Source of the DNA: an uncultured Woeseiaceae bacterium
GTDB taxonomy: Bacteria > Pseudomonadota > Gammaproteobacteria > Steroidobacterales > Woeseiaceae
Assembly: GCA_905182415.1 (NCBI GenBank)
Contig: CAJJBK010000002.1
Span: 158,931-222,930, forward strand
DNA length: 64,000 nucleotides
Direction: 5' to 3'
Shown: in pieces, positions 56,848 through 64,000 of the stretch
Layout of the letters: each line of letters starts with the position of its first letter
Position numbering within the stretch: the first letter of the stretch is position 1
Position numbers and translations under genes: made by a program
Notes under the pieces: generated by a model
The model's database searches: none
The model's input: only the letters and a program-made list of their open reading frames with translations
Told to the model about the DNA's origin: nothing

Positions 56848-58509
56848 ATGAAAATGGATAATCAGAATAACAAATATAAGGCTTTCAAGCCTATTGAGTT
56901 AGAAAGCAGATCTTGGCCATCAAAGGTTATAGAAGATGCTCCTCTGTGGTGCTCGGTAGATCTTAGAGATGGCAATCAAGCTCTCATCGAGCCGATGGGT
57001 GCCGAAAGAAAAGATCGAATGTTCACTCTACTTTGTAGCCTGGGTTTCAAAGAAATAGAAGTGGGTTTTCCTTCTGCCTCTCAAACAGATTTTGACTTTG
57101 TTAGGAATCTCATCGAAACAAATAAAATTCCGGCTGATGTAACCATTCAAGTTTTAACTCAATCAAGAGACGAATTAATTGATAAAACTTTTGCGTCTTT
57201 AAAAAATATTCCAAAAGCCATTGTTCATTTTTATAATTCCACATCTACGTTACAACGAAAAGTGGTATTCAAACAAGACAAAGCGGGCATCAAAGAAATT
57301 GCAATCAATGGTGCTAAAAAGATAAAAAATCTTGCTATGGAAAATCCTGAGACTGATTGGCGCTTTGAGTATTCACCCGAAAGTTTTACTGGCACCGAAC
57401 TTGAATATGCGGCCGAAGTTTGTGATGCCGTTGTTGAAATATTAAAAGATGTATCTAGTCATAAAATAATTATTAATCTTCCAGCAACGGTTGAAATGTC
57501 TACCCCTAATATTTATGGTGACCAAATAGAATGGATGAACCAAAACCTTAAACATAGAGATAATATATGCCTAAGCCTCCATCCTCACAATGACAGAGGA
57601 ACTGCAGTTGCCGCAACAGAATTTGGATTGATGGCTGGTGCTGATAGAGTCGAAGGGACACTTTTTGGGAATGGAGAAAGAACTGGAAACGTCGATATTG
57701 TAACTTTAGCTCTTAATATGTTCACCCAAGGAATCGATCCGCAATTAGATTTTTCTAACATTAATTCGATTATGCGTGAAGTTGAGTATTGCAACCAATT
57801 GCCTGTTCATCCAAGACACCCTTACGCGGGCGATCTCGTATTTACCGCTTTCTCAGGCTCTCATCAAGATGCTATAAAAAAAGGCTTTCAGGGTATGAGA
57901 GAATCTACTGAGCCTACTTGGGAAGTGCCGTATCTCCCAATAGACCCAGCAGATCTTGGAAGAAGCTATGAAGCTGTAGTAAGAATAAATTCACAATCTG
58001 GCAAGGGGGGTGTCGCGTTCCTGCTTGAAAAAGATCATGGCGTTTCTTTGCCGAGAAGATTGCAAATTAGCATGAGTCAAAAAATACAAAAACTTGCTGA
58101 TGAGTCTGGCAAAGAAATTAATACTTCGCAAATTTGGAACATATTTGAAGCTAACTTCTTAAATCCAAAAAAAGGTTTTTCTTACATAAGTCATAAATCC
58201 TCATCTCAAGATGATGTTCATTATTTAAAGTTATCTTTGAATGTTAATGACAAGAAAATAGCTATTAATGGGTCAGGCAATGGACCAATAGATTCTCTTA
58301 TTAATGGATTATCAAAAGAGCTTGGAGTTGAGATAAAAGTTTCTGACTACCATCAATCGGCAATATCTTCAGGATCTGATGCGAAAGCTGCTGCATATAT
58401 TGAATTGGAACAGGATGGAAAAACTAGTTGGGGTGTTGGTATCAACCCAAATACCACAAGAGCTTCTTTTGAGGCTATTATTGTTGGGCTAAGTAAACTT
58501 AATAGTTAG
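56848..58509 (+). CDS. leuA: 2-Isopropylmalate synthase
   Basis: 553 residues; condenses acetyl-CoA with 2-ketoisovalerate, the first step of leucine synthesis. The DRE-TIM barrel motifs are WCSVDLRDGNQALIEPMGAE and, for metal binding, LSLHPHNDRGTAVA. The flexible-loop motif is AGADRVEGTLFGNGERTGN. The C-terminal LeuA regulatory dimer domain (from about 430) senses leucine, with SGSDAKAAAYIELEQ near the end. This long form is the type related to actinobacterial and some proteobacterial LeuA. It has ATG at 56848 or 56854 and a weak ribosome-binding site. The end overlaps the disrupted minus ORF by four bases. Confidence 0.95.
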   Translation: MKMDNQNNKYKAFKPIELESRSWPSKVIEDAPLWCSVDLRDGNQALIEPMGAERKDRMFTLLCSLGFKEIEVGFPSASQTDFDFVRNLIETNKIPADVTIQVLTQSRDELIDKTFASLKNIPKAIVHFYNSTSTLQRKVVFKQDKAGIKEIAINGAKKIKNLAMENPETDWRFEYSPESFTGTELEYAAEVCDAVVEILKDVSSHKIIINLPATVEMSTPNIYGDQIEWMNQNLKHRDNICLSLHPHNDRGTAVAATEFGLMAGADRVEGTLFGNGERTGNVDIVTLALNMFTQGIDPQLDFSNINSIMREVEYCNQLPVHPRHPYAGDLVFTAFSGSHQDAIKKGFQGMRESTEPTWEVPYLPIDPADLGRSYEAVVRINSQSGKGGVAFLLEKDHGVSLPRRLQISMSQKIQKLADESGKEINTSQIWNIFEANFLNPKKGFSYISHKSSSQDDVHYLKLSLNVNDKKIAINGSGNGPIDSLINGLSKELGVEIKVSDYHQSAISSGSDAKAAAYIELEQDGKTSWGVGINPNTTRASFEAIIVGLSKLNS

Positions 58510-58671
58510 TGAGAATTAGATTTTGAAGCAATGAAATCCATCATGGCTAGAAGGACGCCTGAAAAGATAAACACAATATGAATAATTACCATCCGCTGAA
58601 TTTCTCTAGATAATCTTTCATAGTTCCATCCAAGAAAATATTGCTCCGAAAATTAAAAACCAAAAACTCAT
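58506..58671 (-). pseudogene. Small membrane-protein ORF interrupted by one extra base
   Basis: Read on the minus strand from ATG 58671, the frame gives M-S-F-W-F-L-I-F-G-A-I-F-S then runs to a stop, while the next frame is open as GWNYERLSREIQRMVIIHIV and on to I-A-S-K-S-N-S-H and a TAA at 58506. The span is 166 bases, 55 codons plus one. Removing one T from the TTCTTGG stretch would join them into a 54-residue protein with two hydrophobic segments. No homologue is recognised, so this may be a real small gene with a frameshift, or a sequence error, or chance. Confidence 0.35.
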
Positions 58672-58753
58672 CACATCTTTTCCCTTGATATAACGATTAT
58701 AAACTCTCCCGCTATGAAAATACTAAAAATCGTTTAAATATAATTTTTAATTA

Positions 58754-59924
58754 CTAGCGATCGGGCCGATAAGTCTTAACCGGCGGCAGCTGAGCACCAG
58801 ATAAGTCATCCGGAACACTCAGCTCAGCTCTGACTGTGTGTGTCAACGAACCGATTCCCTCGATGCTTGCACTGATTGTCTCACCATCGATCAAATATCC
58901 GGAGCCTGTCGCGCGCTGGACTCGACCAGCACCAGTTCCGCCTGATGTTCCACTTTGGAGGACATCCCCCGGGAAGACCGTGATAAGCGATGAGGCATAC
59001 TCAATGAGTTCAGGAATATTGTGGATCATGTCGCCAGCTCTCGCCTCTTGAACAGTCACGCCACCGATGACCAGAGTCTGATGCAATCGCTTCATTGGAT
59101 CACCATAAAACTCTTTCGGGACTATCCAAGGACCCTGGGGCGCAAATGTATCGTGGCCCTTGCCAACAAACCAGTCCGAACCGGAGCCGAAACCACCAGG
59201 CGGACGCCCGCCACGATCGGAAATATCCATCGCAACCATGTAACCGAATACGTGATCGTATGCACGGCTTGACGAGATATACTTGCCAGTACGGCCGAAG
59301 ACAATGGCCATCTCGACTTCCCATTCAATCTGGTCACGTCCATAGGGCATTATGATATCGTCTCCGTCACCGATGACTACTCCGCGAGTGGGCTTAAGGA
59401 ATAGGTATGGAACGCCACGATTTTCACGTCGCTCAAGAGTCCGAGCAGCAAGCTGCTCATCGCTACAGCCTTCGCACGCGTGTGTATAGAAGTTCACGGC
59501 CGCGTTCATAATCTTGCTGGGATATTGAATCGGGGCCATGATATCTACCGAGCTTACTGGGTGCACATAACTCGGCTGGTTACTGCTACTTAATAGGTTC
59601 TCTTTCACAAGCCAGTTTATAACTTCATAGATTCGATACTTAAGACCATAGTCATATTGCTCGATGAGCCTGAGCATATTCTCGGGCATACTTAGTTTGC
59701 TGTATCGCGGTATCAGCTCCATGACACGATTCGCCGCCGCGAGGTCAATGATCAATTCATCATCTCGCACAACAAGGCCAACCGTCGGTATGTCGTTGAT
59801 TGCAAACGTTCCAACCTTGAACGGTTCGACCGACTCCATAGCTTGGGCAGAGACGTTAATTGGAACGATGAAAAACGTCAGGATGACACCAAATGTCAGG
59901 GTGAATAGGGATTTTCTTATCATA
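58754..59924 (-). CDS. Exported fumarylacetoacetate-hydrolase (FAH) family protein
   Basis: 390 residues from ATG 59924 (GGAGTGAG upstream); a TTG six codons earlier is less likely. A Sec signal peptide (ILTFFIVPINVSAQA) precedes an FAH domain. PSKIMNAAVNFYTHACEG is the start of the fold, IEWEVEMAIVFGRTGKYIS holds the metal-site glutamates, and YMVAMDISDRGGRPPGG the aspartate. VTVQEARAGDMIHNIPELIEY and IGSLTHTVRAEL complete it. FAH enzymes cleave C-C bonds of 1,3-diketo acids with Mg2+ or Ca2+ and are normally cytoplasmic, so an exported one is unusual. The codons are clearly GC-richer than neighbours, suggesting transfer. Confidence 0.85.
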
Positions 59925-60056
59925 TTCTCACTCCAGTGCAACGCACTAACAATACGGGAAGGAATTATTGCAATTAATTAAAGGTATCTTTCAGATACAT
60001 ACTTGTCCAGTTATTTGAGAAGGCGGTTGAGTATCGGAATTCTAATTTACTGCTGT

Positions 60057-60120
60057 AAACTACTCCAACGTTAGGTAGTTTTTTATAACTATTATTGTTA
60101 GATTCTCCAGTAAATCTAAC
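60057..60120. other. Two adjacent hairpins downstream of the ABC exporter operon
   Basis: The first hairpin (60057-60081) pairs AAACTA with TAGTTT around an inner CC/GG stem and is followed by a short T-run on the plus strand, although no plus-strand gene lies upstream. The second (60097-60120) is a perfect 8-bp stem, GTTAGATT and AATCTAAC, with an 8-base loop. On the minus strand it lies about 50-70 bases past the permease stop but has no clear U-run. They may together end the ABC operon transcript; this is weak. Confidence 0.3.
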
Positions 60121-60168
60121 GACTAAATAGTTCATTTTTTACTTTTTCTTTTCCAAAACAATAAATAT

Positions 60169-61377
60169 TTATTCATACCTTAATGAAGTTGCTGGATCTA
60201 ATTTAGCGGCTTTTCTTGCTGGCCAAATTCCAAAGAAAAGACCTACTATTGCTGAAAAAGTGATAGAACCAAACATAGCGCTTATAGGCATTGAAAAAGG
60301 CCAATCATTTATTGCTGCAAATAAATATAAAATGCTAGTTCCCAGCAATACTCCAATTAAACCGCCAATGACACATAGCAGAACTGCTTCTACGATAAAC
60401 TGAAGCATAATTGCTTTATGCGTTGCACCAAGAGCTTTTCTTAGACCTATTTCTCTGGTTCTCTCTGATACGGACACCAGCATAATGTTCATTACCCCAA
60501 TGCCACCAACTACTAGACTTATCCCAGCTATACCTGCAATCAAAATAGTAAAAATACCTGTCGCCTGGCGCCTTAAGTCTGAAAACTGACTATAATCACT
60601 TATTCTAAAATCATTGTCTTCGCCCGGCCCGATATCGTGTTGAGCTCTTAGTATTTGCTCAATTGTCATCATAGCCTGATCTACATTAGTGTCGTTTGTT
60701 ATTCCTACATTGATGCTATCAACATAAGGAGTTCCAAATAATCGTTGTACGCCAGTCAATAAAGGAATATATATTTCCTCATCAGGACTTTGCCAGCCAG
60801 TTGAACCTTCTTCTTTTAAAATACCAATAACCTTGTATGTTGTTCCAGCAATTAGAATTTCTTTATTTAAAATAGTTGAAGTATTGGTGCTAAGCTCACT
60901 GGGCACAGCAGAACCAAGCACAGCAACTCTCTTTCTTCCTATATTTTCTTCTTCCGTAAAAAGCCTACCAAATTCCAAATCATACCCACGAACACCAAAG
61001 TGAATCGGAAGATATGCGCCCACCCTTTGATTTATATTTGCATTCGTATATTTTATTTGCCTATTTTTTCTAATAGTGGGTGAAATTTCCCAATTATGCA
61101 TTTTATTCTTTGCTAGGGCTGCCGCATCTTTGATATCGAGAGGAATCATTCCCTTCGTAACTGCCCCTCTCGTATTTTGCCCTGGGCTCACGGTCAATGT
61201 TCTACCTCCCAGGTCATCTATACTCGCCTCTAGAGCTTTATTAGCACTGGAACCAATACCTATTACCGCTATAACCGCTGCGGTCCCAATGATAATTGCA
61301 AGAGAAGTAAGAAAAGATCTAATAGCATTAGTTCTTATGGAGGTTATTGCTGAAATTAAGGATTCTTTAAAAAGCAT
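60169..61377 (-). CDS. ABC exporter permease (MacB/FtsX type)
   Basis: 402 residues with the MacB topology. One N-terminal helix (SFLTSLAIIIGTAAVIAVIG) is followed by a large periplasmic domain (about 45-270). Three C-terminal helices follow (FTILIAGIAGISLVVGGIGV, ILLCV-type segment, and FSAIVGLFFGIWPARKAAKL). SERTREIGLRKALGATHKAI is the coupling motif that contacts the ATPase. MacB systems drive export of macrolides, peptides or lipoproteins mechanically through a periplasmic adaptor. It overlaps the adaptor gene by one base. No outer-membrane TolC gene is in the window. The substrate is unknown. Confidence 0.92.
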   Translation of the reverse strand: MLFKESLISAITSIRTNAIRSFLTSLAIIIGTAAVIAVIGIGSSANKALEASIDDLGGRTLTVSPGQNTRGAVTKGMIPLDIKDAAALAKNKMHNWEISPTIRKNRQIKYTNANINQRVGAYLPIHFGVRGYDLEFGRLFTEEENIGRKRVAVLGSAVPSELSTNTSTILNKEILIAGTTYKVIGILKEEGSTGWQSPDEEIYIPLLTGVQRLFGTPYVDSINVGITNDTNVDQAMMTIEQILRAQHDIGPGEDNDFRISDYSQFSDLRRQATGIFTILIAGIAGISLVVGGIGVMNIMLVSVSERTREIGLRKALGATHKAIMLQFIVEAVLLCVIGGLIGVLLGTSILYLFAAINDWPFSMPISAMFGSITFSAIVGLFFGIWPARKAAKLDPATSLRYE

Positions 61378-62582
61378 TATCCGAAACTAAATCGAGTGCT
61401 AACTCTTTCTTTAAATCTTTTCTGATAATCAAAGAGACCTTTGCTTGGCAAAATAAACACAATATCCTCGGATTCTAAGCCTGTTAATATCTCAACATAA
61501 GATAAATCCGAAGAGCCAATTTTAACCCATGATAATTCTGGTCCTTGCTTGGAGTCTTTAATGACAATAAATTTATTATAATTTTCGCCTTTTACTTTAT
61601 CTGTTAAAAATATATCAACTGTTTCTTCTGGTATATCTAGGATTAAGGCAGCCGAATAAATATCCTTTCTAGTTCTTAAGGACATAGTCGGAGCACTAAC
61701 TGTGACATCTTTATTTAGCACTTCTATTACTACATCTGTATTCATACCTAAAAGTAGTAAATTCTCATCATTATTTATATCGATAAGCACAGGAAAAGTG
61801 GTAACGTTTTGCTCAATTTTTGCTAACGGTTCAATTTTTGCAACTGTACCGAAAAATTCCTTATCTCTATATGCAGCAACTTTGATTAAAACTACTTGGC
61901 CAATAGAAACTTTGCCTACATCAATTTCATCCACCAGAGCTCGAACTCTTACTTTAGATAAATCAGCCATGGTCATCAACACTGTTCCTCCACCAACTGC
62001 TGATGTGGGAGAGGAGATAACTTGACCAACTTCAACAGGCCTGGAGATTATCGTACCATCGACAGGCGATCTTACAACGGTATCATCAAGTGCAATCTTT
62101 GCGTTTTCATAGGTAACTTGAGTTCTTACTAAACTTGATTTGGCCTGAGCGAGATTTTCTTGAATATCTTCAAAGTCCTTTTCAGACAAGCTTCCTTGAG
62201 CGTGTAATTCTTTTCCTCTTTTATATTGAGACTCTGCATTCTCAAGCCTTACCTTTGAGGCCTCAAGATCAGATGCAGATTGATCTAATATATTTGTTGG
62301 TGTTCTTTTGTCAATTTGTGCCAACATAGAGCCCTTTTCTACAAAATCTCCAACCTCTGCACCTAAATATAAAATCTCACCAGATGCTTTTGATTTTATT
62401 TCCACGGATGAAATTGCCTCAATGACCCCAGAAGCTTCGATGGTTAATTCTAATTTTTTTTGCGTTACGCTCTCTTTCTTGTAAAAGGTTGTCTCCTCAG
62501 ACTTATCGTCAGAGCCACATGCAGTTAAGACAATAGCGATGGATATGACTAATAGTAGATTTTTATAATTAATTTTTTTCAT
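61377..62582 (-). CDS. Periplasmic adaptor (membrane-fusion) lipoprotein of ABC exporter
   Basis: 401 residues from ATG 62582; a TTG at 62609 would extend into the ATPase gene. The signal peptide ends IAIVLTACGSDD (lipobox cysteine 22). HlyD/MacA architecture follows: lipoyl-like VEIKSKASGEILYLGAEVGD, a coiled-coil hairpin (about 95-165) with SDLEASKVRLENAESQYKRG, the returning VVRSPVDGTIISRPVEVGQV strand, and the beta-barrel and membrane-proximal domains. The adaptor links the MacB-like permease to an outer-membrane channel. It is encoded between the ATPase (four-base gap) and the permease (one-base overlap), so all three are one operon. Confidence 0.92.
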   Translation of the reverse strand: MKKINYKNLLLVISIAIVLTACGSDDKSEETTFYKKESVTQKKLELTIEASGVIEAISSVEIKSKASGEILYLGAEVGDFVEKGSMLAQIDKRTPTNILDQSASDLEASKVRLENAESQYKRGKELHAQGSLSEKDFEDIQENLAQAKSSLVRTQVTYENAKIALDDTVVRSPVDGTIISRPVEVGQVISSPTSAVGGGTVLMTMADLSKVRVRALVDEIDVGKVSIGQVVLIKVAAYRDKEFFGTVAKIEPLAKIEQNVTTFPVLIDINNDENLLLLGMNTDVVIEVLNKDVTVSAPTMSLRTRKDIYSAALILDIPEETVDIFLTDKVKGENYNKFIVIKDSKQGPELSWVKIGSSDLSYVEILTGLESEDIVFILPSKGLFDYQKRFKERVSTRFSFG

Positions 62583-62586
62583 ATGT

Positions 62587-63264
62587 TTAAATTTTTGAAT
62601 CAGATTCAATTAATCCATCTTTAATATTAATAATTCTTTTTGATTGTCTCGCAATATTCTCTTCGTGTGTAATTAATATAATAGTCTGCCCCTCTTCATT
62701 GAGATTTTTGAAAAGATTCATCACATCTTCACCAGTTTTAGAATCTAAATTACCTGTTGGTTCATCCGCAAATAAAATGCTTGGTTTATTTACAAGTGCT
62801 CTTGCTATTGCAACTCTTTGTTGTTGCCCGCCTGATAACTCTGATGGACCATGCTGCATTCTATCAGTTAAGTCTACCTGTTTTAAAACATCCTTAGCTC
62901 TTTGTTCAGCTTCATTCTTTTCTGTTCCAGCATATTTTAAGGGCAGCATTACATTACTTAAAGCTGAATTCTTGGCAAGCAAGTGAAATGACTGAAATAC
63001 AAACCCTATTTCTTTATTTCGTATTCTTGCTAGTGCATCATCATCAAGATTGTTTACTAATTGATTATTGAGATAATAATTACCGCTTGTTGGGGTGTCT
63101 AGACATCCAATTATATTCATCAAAGTAGTCTTTCCAGATCCAGATGGTCCCATAATAGATATAAATTCCCCTTTTTCTACGGATAAATCTATGCCCCTTA
63201 GAGCATCAATTTTTTGAGTGCCAACCTCAAAAGATCTGACAAGTTTTTCAGTATTTATAATCAT
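62587..63264 (-). CDS. ABC transporter ATPase (MacB/LolD type)
   Basis: 225 residues from ATG 63264 (MIINTEKLVRSFE); an ATG at 63297 would add eleven poorly conserved residues. Walker A is MGPSGSGKTTLMN, the Q-loop is GFVFQSFHLLAKN, the signature is ELSGGQQQRVAIARAL, Walker B is ILFADEPTGNLDS and the H-switch is LITHEEN. This belongs to the LolD/MacB ATPase group, powering the permease two genes downstream. It is first in the operon. A 105-base stretch separates the upstream intrinsic-terminator-like hairpin (63396-63432) from the ATG, so the transcript may start after the hairpin or read through it. Confidence 0.94.
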   Translation of the reverse strand: MIINTEKLVRSFEVGTQKIDALRGIDLSVEKGEFISIMGPSGSGKTTLMNIIGCLDTPTSGNYYLNNQLVNNLDDDALARIRNKEIGFVFQSFHLLAKNSALSNVMLPLKYAGTEKNEAEQRAKDVLKQVDLTDRMQHGPSELSGGQQQRVAIARALVNKPSILFADEPTGNLDSKTGEDVMNLFKNLNEEGQTIILITHEENIARQSKRIINIKDGLIESDSKI

Positions 63265-63395
63265 AAGTAATGATGACACTATACAACCATAGTGCATTAA
63301 GCGTTATATAAAAAAGTTTAAATTTGAAAAGCTGAATGTGAAAATTTGCAAGATCTTCTAGATCTGCCCTTGTAAAGTTTCTGAGATCAAAGACT

Positions 63396-63432
63396 AAAAA
63401 AGAGTTCCTTCTTTAGAGAAAGAAGTGAACTC
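63396..63432 (-). terminator. Intrinsic terminator (minus strand)
   Basis: On the minus strand GAGTTC, one bulged base, then CTTCTTT pair with AAAGAAG and GAACTC around a 4-base loop, a 13-bp stem, directly followed by six T residues. This is the clearest intrinsic terminator in the window. It lies 132-168 bases upstream of the ABC ATPase ATG (63264) on the same strand, with no known gene before it inside the window, which is why it suggests a small RNA or leader attenuation. Confidence 0.75.
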
Positions 63433-63458
63433 TAGAACTACACCTTGCTGAATTACTC

Positions 63459-63512
63459 CACCGTTACGGAATATATTTAACAGGTGGGGTTTCTTTACCT
63501 TCACCGTTACGG
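63459..63512. repeat. Two copies of an 11-mer, CACCGTTACGG, 43 bases apart
   Basis: CACCGTTACGG occurs at 63459-63469 and 63502-63512. Each contains CCGT/ACGG inverted arms around a single base, so each could be an operator half-site pair. In RNA the two copies can also pair with each other (CCGU and ACGG both ways with one central mismatch), enclosing an AGGU/ACCU inner stem. Forty-three bases is about four helical turns. Confidence 0.7.
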
Positions 63513-63564
63513 TTACTACAAATCAACTTCATAACCACTATCGTAATGATATTCCCTTCACAAC

Positions 63565-63585
63565 AAAAGAGGTATCCCCTCTTTT
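63565..63585. terminator. Bidirectional hairpin with T-runs
   Basis: AAAAGAGG and CCTCTTTT pair perfectly (8 bp) around a 5-base loop. T-rich tracts lie on both sides, so it could end transcripts from either strand. It is 29 bases before the ATG of the EEP gene, so it would insulate that gene from anything transcribed rightwards through the intergenic region. Confidence 0.5.
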
Positions 63586-63613
63586 AATAGAATACTTTTG
63601 ATAAGATTGTGAA

Positions 63614-64000
63614 ATGAAGATAGTTACTTGGAACTGCAACCTGAATTTTGCAAAAAAATATGAGCATATTGAATACATGGATGCAGATGTTTGTATTATC
63701 CAAGAATGTGAAAAACTAAACGAAGACTATTTCCCAAACTCAAAATTTTTTTGGACAGGCAGAATTGAAAAAAAAGGTTTAGGTATTCTCATAAAAAATG
63801 GGAGTGCTTGTTTAGATTCCTCTCATAATCAAGATTTAATAAATTTTCTTCCTATTAGGTCTGATAACTTAAAAATACTTGGGGTGTGGGCATACAACCA
63901 CAGAGCAAAAAAGTTTGGTGATAATGTTAGTGGTGAAACAATTAAAGCAATTGAGTTCTATAAAGAATGGTTGTCAGATGGAGAGTTGCCATGCGTATTT
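63614..64000 (+). CDS. Endonuclease/exonuclease/phosphatase-family protein, 5' part
   Basis: 129 codons are present before the window edge. The N-terminus KIVTWNCNLNFAKKYEHIE with DADVCIIQECEKL matches the EEP (exonuclease III-like) fold: Asn in TWNCN and Glu in QECE are the first metal and phosphate-binding residues. A-Y-N-H-R-A and KAIEFYKEWL follow. The later catalytic His-Asp motifs are outside the window, so whether it acts on DNA, lipid or nucleotide phosphates is unknown. It differs from xthA, which is complete elsewhere in this window. The ATG is preceded by TTGTGAA without a strong ribosome-binding site. Confidence 0.8.
   Translation, partial: MKIVTWNCNLNFAKKYEHIEYMDADVCIIQECEKLNEDYFPNSKFFWTGRIEKKGLGILIKNGSACLDSSHNQDLINFLPIRSDNLKILGVWAYNHRAKKFGDNVSGETIKAIEFYKEWLSDGELPCVF

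Larger units (their letters stand above)
63298..63613. other. 316-base hairpin-rich region between divergent ABC operon and EEP gene
   Basis: No standard gene is seen. On the minus strand it contains, in order from the right: a bidirectional hairpin (63565-63585), a 22-codon ORF 63464-63532 beginning M-K-L-I-C-S, two copies of an 11-mer, a strong intrinsic-terminator hairpin (63396-63432), and a pair of AGATCT palindromes three bases apart (63351-63365). The ORF shares bases with both 11-mers. The region could hold an independent small RNA ending at the terminator, or an attenuating leader for the downstream ABC operon. Which one cannot be decided from sequence. Confidence 0.55.

Noticed and set aside
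59021..59355. Several overlapping ORFs on both strands inside the FAH-family gene
   Set aside because: They arise from the GC-rich composition of the FAH gene, where stop codons are rarer; none has family features.
60057..60081. Plus-strand intrinsic terminator
   Set aside because: There is no plus-strand gene upstream for it to terminate; it is listed only as a hairpin.
61377..62582. RND efflux pump
   Set aside because: The adaptor looks similar, but its partners are an ABC ATPase and an FtsX-type permease; no RND gene is present.
1..64000. CRISPR array, tRNA or rRNA gene, prophage, insertion sequence
   Set aside because: No regularly spaced repeats, tRNA-like cloverleaf, rRNA-like segment, integrase or transposase was found on either strand.

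Overview
This window looks like a piece of the chromosome of an AT-rich (by eye about one third G+C), compact, aerobic, free-living gammaproteobacterium, probably marine. Three things support this. First, the gene order ntrX-ntrY-DUF4390-rsmB-fmt-def followed by smg-topA-tsaC-hemF-aroE is a gammaproteobacterial arrangement. Second, many neighbours overlap or nearly touch. Third, the accessory genes (DmdA-like demethylase, lipoprotein sulfatase, Na+-coupled symporters, a soluble RdhA homologue) fit a marine heterotroph. I cannot assign a genus. No rRNA, tRNA, insertion sequence, prophage or CRISPR array was seen.

Layout. 1-9.1 kb: 5' part of gltB (minus strand), a MATE exporter, a FadI-type thiolase, an alanine/glycine:cation symporter and ferrochelatase. 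9.0-17.6 kb: a stand-alone 5'-3' exonuclease, an HNH endonuclease, the three-gene proton-pumping transhydrogenase operon (pntAA-pntAB-pntB), priA and argS. 17.6-25.0 kb (minus): a small membrane protein, ntrX, ntrY, DUF4390, rsmB, fmt, def. 25.3-37.0 kb (mostly plus): smg, topA, tsaC, hemF, a DapA-superfamily aldolase, hemB, aroE, gor (minus), prlC, xthA. 37.0-48.0 kb (minus): an unbroken nine-gene stack. From its 5' end it encodes a secreted penicillin-acylase-type amidase, a lipoprotein carboxylesterase, an ornithine-cyclodeaminase-family reductase, an NSS symporter, an arylformamidase-like hydrolase, tryptophan 2,3-dioxygenase, a lipoprotein sulfatase, a membrane protein and an HCCA-isomerase/DsbA-fold protein. 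48-58.5 kb: RdhA homologue, PHP phosphoesterase, ACC deaminase, small enzymes, nth, SMR exporter, DmdA-like protein, proline iminopeptidase, leuA. 58.7-63.3 kb (minus): an exported FAH-family protein in visibly GC-richer DNA, then an ABC exporter operon (ATPase, lipoprotein adaptor, FtsX/MacB-type permease). 63.3-64 kb: a 316-base intergenic region rich in hairpins, then the start of an endonuclease/exonuclease/phosphatase-family gene.

How the parts work together. Three haem genes (hemB, hemF, hemH) and the transhydrogenase point to respiratory metabolism. The 11-kb hydrolase/tryptophan stack reads like a catabolic operon: exported enzymes release an amino compound from amide, ester or sulfate conjugates, a Na+ symporter imports it, and the dioxygenase and formamidase open the indole ring. 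That substrate logic is inference.

Sequence-quality note. The AGCS symporter, priA and tsaC each have coding sequence extending upstream of any usable in-frame ATG/GTG/TTG. A small minus-strand ORF beside leuA needs one base removed to read through. These could be indels in the sequence, rare start codons or genuine frameshifts. No computation was run; family assignments come from motifs and remembered family sequences.
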